NCBI GenBank assembly: GCA_016858145.1
Contig: JAEHOE010000123.1
Location: 248,001 to 312,000, forward strand
DNA from: Edaphochlamys debaryana
Taxonomy: Eukaryota > Chlorophyta > Chlorophyceae > Chlamydomonadales
Direction: 5' to 3'
Length of the DNA: 64,000 nt
Shown here: positions 34,289-45,226 of the stretch, one piece after another
Position numbering within the stretch: the first letter of the stretch is position 1
How the letters are laid out: each line of letters begins with the position of its first letter
The notes under the pieces: model-generated
Databases searched by the model: none
What the model saw: only the letters and a program-made list of their open reading frames with translations
Told to the model about the DNA's origin: nothing
Translations under genes and position numbers: made by a program

Positions 34289-37200
34289 AGGCGGTGAAAG
34301 CGACCAGCCCGTCGCAGCCTTGGCGGCGGCAGCTGCGGCGGCAGCCAACGGTGGTGCCGGTGCCGCCGCCGCCTCCACAAGAGCGGCTGCCGTACCTGTG
34401 GCGGCGGCGACGGCTAGCCGCAAGCGGGCCGCCGAGGGGTCTCTGCCACCCCCGGCGTCCCCTGGGGGCGGCGGCAGCGGCAGGGGTGCAGCCCGCCGTG
34501 CCAACGGCACGCCGGCGAAGCGGAGGCGGCGGACGGCCAAGCGGAGCGGTTGGTCATCGTCCTCGGATGAAGAGGACGGCCGGATGAGTAATGATGACGA
34601 CCCGGATGCTGACGTGGTGTCCAACGGCGGCAGAGGCGGCGCCGCCGGCACGCCGACGCACCCGGTCCACGAGCGCAGCTGCCGCCGCCAGACTCTGGAG
34701 GCGATCCAGAAGGCCGCAGATCCCGTACTGTACGAGCAGGAGATGGCGGCGCTGGGAGCCGAAGCGTCGACGGACGCGTCGTACGGGGAAGATGAAGAGG
34801 TGCCGGCGGCGCGGGGCCGTCGTGGCGGCGCAGCAGCAGCCACTAGAGGCGGCGGCGGCAGGAGCCCCAGAGCCTCTGGCGCTGGCGGCGCCAGGGGCCG
34901 CGGGCGCGGCCGTGGCGTGGCGTCGCCTGCTGCCCGCACCCCCAAGCGTGGCGGATCTTCAAAGAAGCGAGGCAGCAGCGGGGACGAATCCTGGAGCGAG
35001 GACAGCGATCCGGATCCAGATTCTGAATTAGGCGGAAGTGATGACAGCTGGCGGGCCACCAGCAGCGACGATGGCGGGGCGGGCGGGTCACGGCGTGGCG
35101 GGCGCCGCCGCGCCGCGCCCCGCGGCCGATCCCGTGGCGACGGCGGCGGCGGCCAGGCACAGAGGGGCCGCGGCGGCGGCCGGGGCGGGGGCCGCGGTAC
35201 GCCTGCCGCTAGCACTGGCCCTGGCAGCGGCGGCGGCAGCGACAGTGGGAGCGGCAGCGGCAGCGAGGGCGAGGGCGAGGGCATGTGGGTGCAGTGCGAC
35301 GAGTGCACCGCGTGGCGGCGCCTGCCCGGGGACGCCAAGGTGACTTATGCCCAATGGGTGGGCGCGCGTCCGGTTGGGCGAGTACTAGCACCGGCGGTTG
35401 GCGCGCTGTACTAGCACCGGCGCCGGACGCTTTCCCTCGCCTCCCTGCTCCCCATTCTTTTCCCTCCGCCTTCTTTTCCATGTTTCTCTCCTCCGGGTCT
35501 CCGAGTCCGACCTTTGACCCTTTGCCCCTTCCCCCCCCTCCCCCGTGCAGGTCTCCGAGGCCGACCCCTGGTTCTGCCACCTGCATCCCGACCCCGCCCT
35601 CGCCTCCTGCTCCGCGCCCCGGCAGCGCTTCGGGCAGGGCGTGTTCCACGCAGCGCCCGGGTTCGTCAAGCCGGGTGAGGGGCCGGTGCTTTAGGGCTTT
35701 GGGTTTGGGCTTGGGTTGGGGATGGGGATGGGGATTAGTTGGGGTGCGGGTTGGGAAAAGTCACACAGGCAGGGAGGAGTCAGGGGAGCGCGCGGCCAGA
35801 GGGTCTCCTCCGTCGTCCAGACTCCTCCACCTGACCCCGCCACCTGACCCCTCCACCTGACCCCTCCACCTGACCGCCCGTCCACCTGCCCCCCCCCCCC
35901 TGCCTGCAGGCGAGCCGCTGGGCGACGCGGCCAACGCCTCCGCCCTGGCCGCCACCCTGCGCCGCTTCCGCGCCGAGTGCGTGCGGGGGCTGGGGCCGTA
36001 CCGCATGGCGCTCAGGTGGGCTGGGCGCATGGGACACGACTTGGGGCGGTGTTCTTGTTGTTGTTGTTGTTGTTGGTGGTGGGGTGTGTGTGTGGGGGGG
36101 GGTGTTGGGGGGCAGTGCGCCCATTCTCATAAGGGCTGGGACAGCTTTCCTAGACGTGCTCGACGGCATGCGGTCATCTGGCAGCACCCTTTTAATGGAA
36201 GGCACGCGCATTGAGGGCAGGCCGGGAGCAACTGACGTGCCCGTGTGACAGGACTGACGGACCCCTTCCTCCGCGCGCTCATATCAGGAGCAGACCGGGC
36301 CCTGGCCCCGTACAAGAAAACCCGGCCTTCTCTCACCCTCGTGACCCTCATACCCCCCTCCCCCTTCGGGCTCGCTGGCTGCCGCTTTATCTCTCCCTAT
36401 GCTCTCGAATGCTCCGAAAGTCACCCCCCCCCCCCCCCCCCCCTCTCACCTGACCTCCTCAGGTGGCTGTCGCAACAGGACGCCGCCCGACTGGAGGCCT
36501 CGGGACCCGGCGTGCGGGTCCCCCCGGACCTGCGGCGGAACGCCCCCGGCTACGAGGCCCTGTTCGGGCGCCTGGACCTGGAGCGGCCCGGGCTGGGCCC
36601 GGGGCGGGCCCGGGCCCGGGCCCGGCCGGGCCCGAGCCGGGCCCGCGGGCGGGGCAGGGGCGGCGCGGGTCGCGGCCCGGCTGGGGGTGCGGACGCGGAG
36701 GGGGGAGAGGAGGGGGAGGAGGAGGGTGCAGCCGGGGGGAGGGGCGGGGGAGGAGGAGGGCGGGGGGGAGGGGCGGGCGCAGGGGGGGGCAGGGGCAGGA
36801 GGCAGGCGGCGGGTGCGACGCAGACGGCGCTGCACACGTGGCGCGTGGCGCAGCACGTGCGGGGGCTGTGGTTCGACACGGAGGTGGGCGGGGGAGGGGG
36901 GTGGGGGGAATGCGGGGGCATACATCGTGGCCGAATGCGCCTGGCGATCGACCGGGACGTGCCAGCCAGAAGTCAGGAGCGAGGCAGCGAGGAGCGAGCC
37001 AAGAGGTCAGGCAGCTCCCGACGACACCGACCCCGCCCCTTGTTTCCGCTCCCTCCCCGCCCCCCGCCCCCCGCCCCCCCACCCCGCAGGCCCTGGCCTC
37101 CGCCCTCGACTCCCTGGACGCCTGCTCCGGCGGCTGCCCCCACGCCTCCGCCCGCACCTACCTGTCGGGGGCCACCCTGGTGGTGCTGCCGGCCACCCTG

Positions 37201-39477
37201 ATCGACCACTGGGGCCTGCAGATACGGGTGGGGGCGCATGGGGAGATGCGGGGGGAGGGGGGAGGGAGGAAGGGGCGAGGTTGTTTCTGGTGGGGATGGG
37301 GGGGAAAGGGCGCCCCCGAACTCGTGTCCTGCCCCAAGCGATGGCGGGAGCAGGGGGGCGGGAGAGGGGGGGCGGGAGAGGTCGGGGCTTGCCCAGCTCT
37401 ACTCACACACTCGTTACTGGTTCCTGGGGTTGGCACACCTGAGCGACTCGCTGCCCTTTGCATGCTTCTCGCAAGGCCCCCTGCCCCCTGCCCCAACCGC
37501 CCCTCAGACGCACGTGGCCCCCGGCACTCTGCGGGTGATCGTGCTGGACCGCCTGGGCAAGCGGGAGCTGCCCTCGGGTGGGGTGGGAAGAGGGTGGAAG
37601 GGGGGTGGGTTTTCGTGGTAGGAATTTGAGGGCAAGGGGGCACAGATGAACACCCCGGCTGCCATCCTCCGCCTGTCCAACCTGGTTCCTTCTGCCCCCG
37701 CCCCCTCCCTCCCCCCCCCAGCCCCCAAGCTGGCCTGGGACTATGACCTGGTTGTCACCACGTTCAACGTATTCTCCGCCGCAGCGCCCTCGGGGGCGGG
37801 GGGCGAGGGGGTGGCCCTGGCGGCGGAGGCGGAGGCGGGCAACCGCCGCCTCACGGCGCTGCTCAAGCAGGTGGGGAGGGGGTGGGTGGAGAGGCGGGGG
37901 CAGGACGCGGGTAGTGGCCGGGGGCTGAGGAGCTTGGAGGGAGCCTCGGGGCCGTGCTGGGCGGTTGTTGGCGTTCTGGATATGGGCAGACGAGGTACGA
38001 TGGGGGCGTGCCGTACGACTCCTGCGCTCGCCGCCTCCCCACCCATCACCCCCCCACCTCCCCAGGTGCACTGGCTGCGTGTGGTCCTGGACGAGGGCCA
38101 CCTGCTTGGGTCCACCTCCATCACCAACAAGCTGCAGGTGGGGGGCTGGGGGGGAGGGAGGTGCGGTGGGGTTTGGGTTATTAAAGCCTTGACGAAAGCC
38201 GTGAGGCATGGGGTGCAAGGGGGCACGGGGGAAGGGTGGGCAAGGGCGGAGGAACTGTGGGTGGAGGGTAGGGGAGAGGAGAGGAGAGGAACGACCCTGG
38301 CTCTTGAACGCTTGAGTCTGGGCTGCGTTGCCTTCACCCGCCCCACCTCCCGTCCCTCCCCCGCGTCCCTGCCTACACCCTGCAGTTCGCCGTACAGCTG
38401 AAGGCGGAGCGGCGATGGGTCATGACGGGTGGGCCGGGCGAGGGGAGGGGCAAAGTCTCATGTGCCTCCTCATTACCGGCCGGCCCTGATCCCCAGAGTG
38501 GACATGTGCCCAATGACCCAGCCGCCATCCGCCCACACCCACGTTTTTCCGTCCCCCTTCCCAGGCACCCCCACACCCGCCACCCCTGGCTCCTCGGCCG
38601 CCCACCTCCAACCGCTGCTGTCCTTCCTGCGGCACCACCCGTACGGCACCAACTGCCGCGCCTGGCAGGATGCCGTACAGAAGCCGTTGGAGCAGGCCCG
38701 GCCCGAGGCCCGGAGGCGGCTGATGGCGCTGCTGCGGGAGGTCATGGTCCGGTAAGGGGGGGCGGGGGTGTGGGTGTGTGTGTGTGGGGGGGGGGGGGGG
38801 GTGGAGGATGGAGGAGAAAGAAAGGGGAAAGGGATAGGGTATGGGCAGGTGGAGAGGGACGACTCTAGGCAAAGGAGAGGATGCCTACCTCAGTCTCAGC
38901 GGTACGCGCACTGATCTTCCTTCTGCACCGCCTTCCGCTATTCCGATCCTATTCTGTTCCAATCCTCTTAATTCACAGCTTCCCGTTCTCCAAACTCCTT
39001 ACTTTTCACGCTCAGACGAACCCCCATGCACACACCCCAACCGGCCCCCCCGTGTCCGCCCCCTCCCCCTCACCCTCCCGCCCCCAGCGCCTCCAAGTCC
39101 GACCTGCTGCACCTGCCCCGCCTCCACCGCTTCGTGACGCGACTGGACTTCGAGCCGCTGCACGGCACCTCGTACAACGAGCTGGTCGAGGTGCGGTGGG
39201 GTGGGGTGGGGTGGGGGGTGGGGGGTGGGGTGGGGTGGGGTGGGGTGGGGTGGGGTGGGGTGGGGTGGGGTGGGGTGGGGTGGGGTGGGGTGGGGTGGGG
39301 TGGGGGGTGGGGTGGGGTGGGGTGGGGGTGGGGTGGGGTGGGGTGGGGTGGGGTGGGGTGGGGTGGGGTGGGGTGGGGTGGGGTGGGGTGGGGTGGGGTG
39401 GGGTGGGGTGGGGTGGGGTGGGGTGGGGTGGGGTGGGGTGGGGTGGGGTGGGGTGGGGTGGGGTGGAGTGGGGGGTG

Positions 39478-39509
<32 letters not shown>

Positions 39510-42500
39510 TGTGGGGGGGGGGGGTGTTAGTGCTGTGCACGGAGTCCTGGACGGGTGCGCAGCTCCTGAAAGCACCAGCCAACCAGAGGCACAGGACCAG
39601 AGGCATAAGAAAGGATCTGTACCAAACACCCTTCCCGCCCGTGCCCACCCTCGTAACCCCACCCAGGTGGTCAAGCGCAACCTGCTGACGTCCGACTGGA
39701 ACGACGAGGGCCACAACGAGTCGCTGCTGCACTCGGGCAACGCCAAGTGGAGCCGGCAGATGATGAACAACGTGTGGCTGTCGTGCTGCGTGGCGGGTGA
39801 GAGGGGGATGGGTGGGTGGGTGGGTGGGTGGGTGGGGTGAAGGGGGGCAAGGGCACGGCTGCCAAGAAAGAAGAGACCACTGATATGAGCCACATATCGC
39901 TGCACATCACCGCAAATCTGTTTGCCACAACGCCGTACTGCCTATCTTACCTTCCCCGGTACCTTCCCCCCCTCCCTGTACGATTCCATGGATACCGTGG
40001 CCAAGGAGGATGACGTGCCTTCATACTTTCCTCACTTCTGCTCACTCCCCCTTGCCAACCCTCCCTAGGTTCCATGGACACCGTGGCCAAGGAGGAGGAC
40101 GTCCTGGAAACGCTGCAGCTCCTGGCGGGGCGGCTGGGCCACCCTCCGCCGGGGTGGGACCCGGGGCTTCCGGGGGGCGGGCCCCTGCCCCTGCAGACCC
40201 TGCTGGGGGCGGGGCCGCCCTGGCTGCCGGAGCGGCACCCGCTGAAGCGGGTGGAGGACGGACTGAGGGGGGGCTGCGTGTGCGAGGTGAGGAGGGGTGG
40301 GTGAAGGGGAGGAGGAGAGGTGGAGGGAGAGGGGGAGGGGATGGGGGAGGGAGCAGGTGGAGGAGGGCTGTGCAGGCGGATGGGGGCGGGCTGGGGGAGG
40401 CGCTGATAGGTGGTAGGGACCACGAGGCTCGGCAGCAGCACTCATGCTCCTCCCTCCCCCTCCTCCCCCCCCCCCCAAAAGTTGTGCGGCGAGTGGGTGC
40501 GGCAGCCCATGGCCACCCCCTGCGGCCACCTGGCCTGCCTCGACTGCACCGCGGGGGACCGGGAGGCCTGCCCGCTGCCCGCCTGCCGCACGCCCTACGT
40601 CATGCAGGCGAGGGAGGGGGGGCGAGGGAGGGGGAGGGGGGGGGGCGAGGAGGGGGGGATGGGCGAGGGGGGAGCGGGCGGAAGAGGGGGAGGGTGAGGG
40701 CGAAAGGGCAACGGGTGGGTACGCCCCTCCAACCTCTTTGACCTGCACGCATTGCCTAAACTGAAAAGAGTTCAACAGAAGGGGATGTCGGATGTCCCAC
40801 GCTCTTCCTCGCCCCACTCCCCTTCCCCCCCAGGCCGTGGACGACCCCACCCGCCTAAAGCACAACGATGAGTCACCAATACACACACACGCCCTTCCCC
40901 CAAAACCCCCCCGCCCCCTGCCCCCCTCCCCCTTCCCCCCCAGGCCGTGGACGACCCCACCCGCCTAAAGCACAACAAGCAGCCCAAGTGGCCGGTACCC
41001 CAGGTGCGGGGGAGGGATGGGGGGCGGGCGAGAGGGAGGGATTGAGGGACGGCAGATGCCACGCGTTGGGGGCTCTATTCCGCCGGCTGGTAGAAGTGCC
41101 CCAGCAGCCAGTAACCTCCAACGGCCAACCGCTAACCACCAACCGCCAACTGCCCGCGCAGGAGCTGATCGAGTGGCAGCCCGTGTACCACCAGCACGGA
41201 GCCACGGGTGGGGCCTAGGGGGGAGGGGGGAGGGGGGTACGAGGGAGAAAGATGCCGTCATTGGTTGTTGCCCGCTAGAGCTGTAGACCTAGACGCACCT
41301 CGCCGGCCGCCGCCTTATCGTCTTTCCCTCGACCAAGTACCCACCCCAACCCCAACCCCAACCCCAACCTTAACCCCAACCCCAACCCCACCCCTCAGGC
41401 CTGGACGCCGGCAAGTGGTCTGCCACGTGGCAGCTGACTCGCTCGTCCAAGGTAAGGCCAGACGGGGGAGAGAAAGGGGGCCAGGACAAGGGAGGGCCCA
41501 TCTGGGGCCTGCCCAGTACGGCAAGCACGACACACGTGTGGTCGGGCAAGGCTCAGCAACATGGCCCCGGTCCGCCTGAGCCTGCAATCCTCGTCCGGGT
41601 GTCTCGGGGTGGAGGGGTTTGGGGGTCGGGGGACCGATGGACGGATGGCAGGAAGGAAGGAACGGCGACGCGGCTAGGAAGGTCGACTTGGACTTCTCTG
41701 ACCCCAACCACCCGCCCAGGACTTGAGCCCCCTCTCCCTCCGCCCCCATCCCCACCCTACCGCCCCTCCCCCTCAGGTCAGCCACATGCTGGGCCGCCTG
41801 CGGGAGATCGGTGCAGTGCCTGAGCTGCCGCCGCAGCCCCGCCTCTCCGCCGCCACCGCCGCCACAGCCGCCGCCCTGGCGACCGACCAAGCCGCCGCCG
41901 CCGCCGCCGCCACCCCTGCCGCCGCCGCCACCACCACCGCCGCCTCCACTACCGCCGTTTCAATCACTGCGGACGCCTCGGGAAGCGGCGGCGGCGGCGG
42001 CGGCGGGGATGCGAGTATGACTGGCATTGGGAAGACGGAAGCCGCAGGGGCCAGCGGAAGCGATGCCGGGATGGGAGGAGGAGGCGGCGGCGGCGAGGGC
42101 CGGGGGTCTGGGGACCCGGAGGCGCCAGCGGGCGCGCCCCCCCGGTGGGAGATCGGACCGGACGGTTCGATCACGTCCGGCCACGAGTGGATCGTACGGC
42201 GGCGTGCCGTACGGCGCAAGGCCATCGTGTTCACGCAGTACGGCCTGCACCTGCAGCTCATCCAGACCAGCCTCATGCGGGTACGGCCATACCAGGGGGC
42301 TCCCTTTAACGCGTATGCACAAATACAAAGGCGGGCTTTACAACATCTCAGTACGGGCGTACCGATGCTTTCTCCTGTGGCCACTCTTCCTTCGTATGCA
42401 TCCCCCTGGACCCCACCAGGCCGGCATCCCCTTCGCCATCGTCGCCAAGGGTGGGGGAGGGGAGGGGGCGAGGGGAGGGGGCGAGGGGAGGGGAGGGGAG

Positions 42501-44640
42501 GGGAGACGGGTAAAGAGGGCCCGCCGCAAGCTTCCCCCTCACCACGCCCGCCTTTTCCCCACCCCCCCACCCCCCCACCCCCCCGCCCCCCTCTCCCCCC
42601 AGCCATCAGCCGCGAGGACCGCGACAAGGCGCTGCGGCGGTTCACGCACGACCCCCACTGCGGCGTGCTGGTCATGGACACGGTAGGGAGCGGGGGAGAT
42701 GTGGTTCACGGGGTTTTGGTGTTTCCGTGGTTCAGAGGGTCTTCTGGCCATGGCCATAAACACTCCCACCTCCTCCCTATTCCCCCTCCCCCCCCTAGAT
42801 CGGCGCCGTGGGTCTGGACCTGTCCTTCGCCTCCCACGTGATCCTCATGGAGCCCCTGGAGGACCGCAGCCTGGAGCAGCAGGTGGGGGGGGGGGGTGGA
42901 GAGGGAGGGGGGCGGGGGTTGGAGCAAGAGAGGGGAAAGCATGGGCGGGGGGAAAGGAGGTGGAAGAACGTGAGGCGAGGGCAGTGGCTGGGGTCATGCA
43001 GTCCGGGTCCCGGGTCCCGGGTCCGGGCTCAGGTCCCAGGCAGTTTGGGTCCCGGGGGGTGACGCCGGTTGCCCGCGTGCCCCCTCCCACCCCAACCCTC
43101 CTCCTCAGGTGGTGAGCCGAGCCCACCGCATGGGCGCCAAAGAGACCATCCAGGTACGGCATGGTGGCCGTGCGTACGGCACCGGGTGCACACGGGGGCA
43201 CAGCCTGCGCTGGTTGCTCTACTTCAGGCCCCTTCGCCATTTCCGAGCCATACCAAGGCACAGGCTGTTCCCCACTCCGCCGTCCCCTAACCACCCCTCA
43301 CTCAACCCCCACCCTCCCACCCCTCCCCCCAGGTGGAGACGCTGGTGATGCGGGGGAGCGCGGAGGAGGCGCTGCTCGCCATCGACCGTACCGTGCACGG
43401 CAGCGGTACGGCAGCAGTACAGGCGGGCGGTACGGCAGACGGCGGCGGTACGGCAGACGGTGCGGCGGCACGGCGGCGCGCCTCGGCGCCGGCGGAGGAG
43501 CAGTTGGGGGATCTGGACGGCGGGGTGCAGGTGCGTGCCGCGCCTCCCCTGGGCCTCGCTCCTTGCGTGCAGTCGCCCCTTGCTGCGCGCACTCGCGCTC
43601 CCGGCCCCGCGTACTTGCCTCACTCTTCGTCTGCTTATGACGGGAGACACAACCCTGTCGCCCCTAGCACTATCTTTACACGTCCTGCAAGCTTTCCTCC
43701 CACATCCCCCCGTCCCCGTATCGCCGTAACCCCTTAATGCGGTCTTCCCTAGCGATATCTGCGCCCGTCCTGCAAGCCTCCCTCCCTCATCCCACCCCAC
43801 CCAATCCCCCTTGTCGCTTATCCCTTGCGTGTGCCCCCAGGTCAAGCGCAGCCCCCTTCTCGTCTGTGCACATCACGCAAGCCTGCCTCCTTCTTCCCCC
43901 GGATTCCCTCAATGCCATAACCCCTGATGCCCCAGGTCAAGCGCGGCACCCTGCGCAACCAGCTCTTCCTGCTCCTCAAGAAGGTGGCGCTGGGGAGCAG
44001 CGGCGGAGGCGGAGGCGGAGCAGGAGCAGGAGGGGGAGGGGGGCCGTCGCGGCGGGCCTCCCTGGGCCTGAGCGGCGCGGGCCGGCGGGCCTCCCTGGGC
44101 CCGGCCGAGCCCGTGCTGCTGCTGCCGGCGCCCGAGGCTGCCGTATGGCCGACACCTGCAGCGGAGTCGCATGCGGCGGCGGGGGCCGTGGAGCTGCCGG
44201 TAGCTGAGGGAGACCCGCCGCACAGCCGGCCCCAGCATGAGGCAGGGGGCTCTCGATCCGGCCCCACGGCTGCAGCGGCGCCCGGGGGTGCCGTGCCCAC
44301 GTCCGGACGGGATACGGAGGCCGCGGACGACGAGGGAGCGGCAGGAGGAGGGGGCAGCGGACGAGGAGATGGCGGAGGAGGAGGAAGGGGAGGGCCGGTG
44401 AGTGGTGGGCGGCAGCGGGGAGGCGTGGTGGCCTGCGGCCTTCCACCGGTGGGGTGTGCCGCTGCATCCGCGGCTGGCGTTATGGGGGCGGGGGCGGGGT
44501 TGAACGGAGGGGCTGCTGGGGCGGCGGAAGGGGGCACGGGCCCGCCGGGGGGCGAGTGTCTGGGCGAGGGGGCTGAGGGGGAGCGGGGGCCCAAGAGGCC
44601 GTGCAGGAGGGTGCGGTTTGCGGTCGAGGGCGAAGAGTGA
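29285..44640 (+). CDS. F-box / SNF2 / CW / RING chromatin-remodelling helicase-like protein
   Basis: SNF2-family ATPase of the RING-containing (Rad5/HLTF-like) group with an added F-box and CW zinc finger, the set found in the plant protein encoded by Arabidopsis At3g54460. About 2862 residues, 29 exons: 29285-29497, 29656-30037, 30224-30548, 30712-31105, 31346-31846, 32259-35339, 35551-35674, 35910-36015, 36463-36883, 37090-37227, 37508-37577, 37722-37870, 38066-38137, 38386-38428, 38565-38751, 39088-39190, 39667-39796, 40069-40286, 40482-40607, 40944-41003, 41162-41207, 41399-41451, 41777-42280, 42420-42450, 42603-42682, 42799-42882, 43109-43153, 43333-43530, 43936-44640. Order: F-box about 385-420 (LPTHLLLELLTRLAPLDLAR), QRAAISWMISRER, Walker A GLGKT 606-610, about 1000 disordered residues, CW finger from WVQCDECTAWRRL at about 1618 to WFC in the next exon, TLVVLPATLIDHW, DEGH about 1978, RING CELC...CGHLAC..C...CP about 2217-2257, helicase C KAIVFTQYG and SRAHRMG. 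The N-terminal exon is uncertain. Exon 19 ends at a GC donor. Confidence 0.85.
32130..32190 (+). repeat. Partial duplicate of the Walker A exon acceptor
   Basis: CCTCCTCTCCACCGCCCAGG at about 32137-32155 repeats the real acceptor at 32240-32259 exactly 104 nt later. The following 30 nt are a degraded match of the GLGKT exon start. Confidence 0.65.
39191..39525 (+). repeat. GGGGT pentanucleotide array in an SNF2 intron
   Basis: About 60 units of GGGGT with a few length changes, filling most of intron 16. The coding strand is almost pure G/T and could form G-quadruplexes in DNA or nascent RNA. Confidence 0.97.
39981..40020 (+). repeat. Partial duplicate of SNF2 exon 18 start
   Basis: TTCCATGGATACCGTGGCC and AAGGAGGATGACGTGC match the real exon start at 40070-40106 with few changes, 86 nt upstream. 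There is no AG just before the copy, so it is not a usable acceptor. Confidence 0.8.
40821..40866 (+). repeat. Partial duplicate of SNF2 exon 20 start
   Basis: CCTTCCCCCCCAGGCCGTGG and the next 26 nt through AAAGCACAAC are repeated identically at 40931-40976. The upstream copy has its own AG acceptor (40833) but lacks the second half of the exon and its donor. It could act as an alternative acceptor, though I model the downstream one. Confidence 0.9.
41343..41393 (+). repeat. CCCCAA microsatellite in an SNF2 intron
   Basis: About eight units of CCCCAA with one CCTTAA variant just before the acceptor at 41398. It resembles ciliate telomere repeats but is intronic pyrimidine-rich sequence. Confidence 0.9.
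43660..43935 (+). repeat. Tandem repeats before the last SNF2 exon, including a copied acceptor
   Basis: Units beginning CCCTAGC.CTATCT and containing TCCTGCAAGC lie at about 43661 and 43747, with a weaker third near 43856. The third block follows a copy of the last acceptor and exon start (CCCCCAG-GTCAAGCGC at about 43835-43850), repeated at 43931-43945. Confidence 0.75.
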
Positions 44641-45226
44641 GGAGGCGAGCGAGGCAGGAATGGGCTGGGCGGGCAGGGAAGGCCGTGTGAGGCAGGGCTG
44701 GGCCGGATGTATTGGATGTGCGTGTGCGATGCAAAAGGTGCGGACTGTTGGGGGTGAAAGAAGCGTGACAAGCGGGGCCAGCAGCTTGTCGCCAAACGTT
44801 CCCGGTCGTACGGACCGTCCTACACGGTTGGAGTGTGCAACCGTGTCTAATGACCATTATCAAGTCTGAAAGGCATCGTAACGTGTATGCTTACCTTCAA
44901 AAGCTTGCCCTGGTGACAGCGAGCTTCTCCTCGCATTTCGGCAATCCACTTCTTAACTACGCGCGGTCCCATCACGTAGTGCAGAGCACCTGCACATCAT
45001 ACGTGTCGATGAAAAGCAATCAATAGACGGTGGAGGCGCCTCGAAGAGACAAGGAACGCCGGACGCTGTCCTAAATTTAGGCTAAATTTAGGCCCTGTTT
45101 AAACAGGGCCTCGAAGAGCCCAATGGCCTGTGTTTCTGAGATATCCCGTAACGCATGATGATCGGTGCGTGTGGAGCCGCGAAAGGCGGGCCGTGGTGTG
45201 CGAGCGTTCTGCGCCCTGGCTGCGCA
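44641..45226. other. Spacer between the SNF2 gene and metalloprotease A
   Basis: 3' UTR of the SNF2 gene followed by the promoter side of metalloprotease A. No gene is seen. The second half is less GC-rich and holds the palindrome cluster at 45071-45110. Confidence 0.5.
45071..45118. promoter_or_regulatory. Palindrome cluster upstream of metalloprotease A
   Basis: Two CTAAATTTAG palindromes (45071-45080 and 45082-45091) abut the perfect 20-bp palindrome GGCCCTGTTTAAACAGGGCC (45091-45110). CCTCGAAGAG occurs at 45039-45048 and again at 45109-45118. The cluster is 110-160 nt before the signal-peptide ATG. A protein-binding site is inference. Confidence 0.5.

Noticed and set aside
34103..35338. 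411-residue Pro/Ser-rich ORF on the complement
   Set aside because: Antisense shadow of the low-complexity SNF2 exon; no motif and no splice partners.
39026..39905. Several ORFs of 100-320 residues through the GGGGT array
   Set aside because: A 5-bp repeat without stop codons opens all frames; the array is inside an intron with exons in correct phase on both sides.
41343..41393. CCCCAA repeats considered as telomeric
   Set aside because: Only about eight units, intronic, and green algae of this group use TTTTAGGG-type telomeres.
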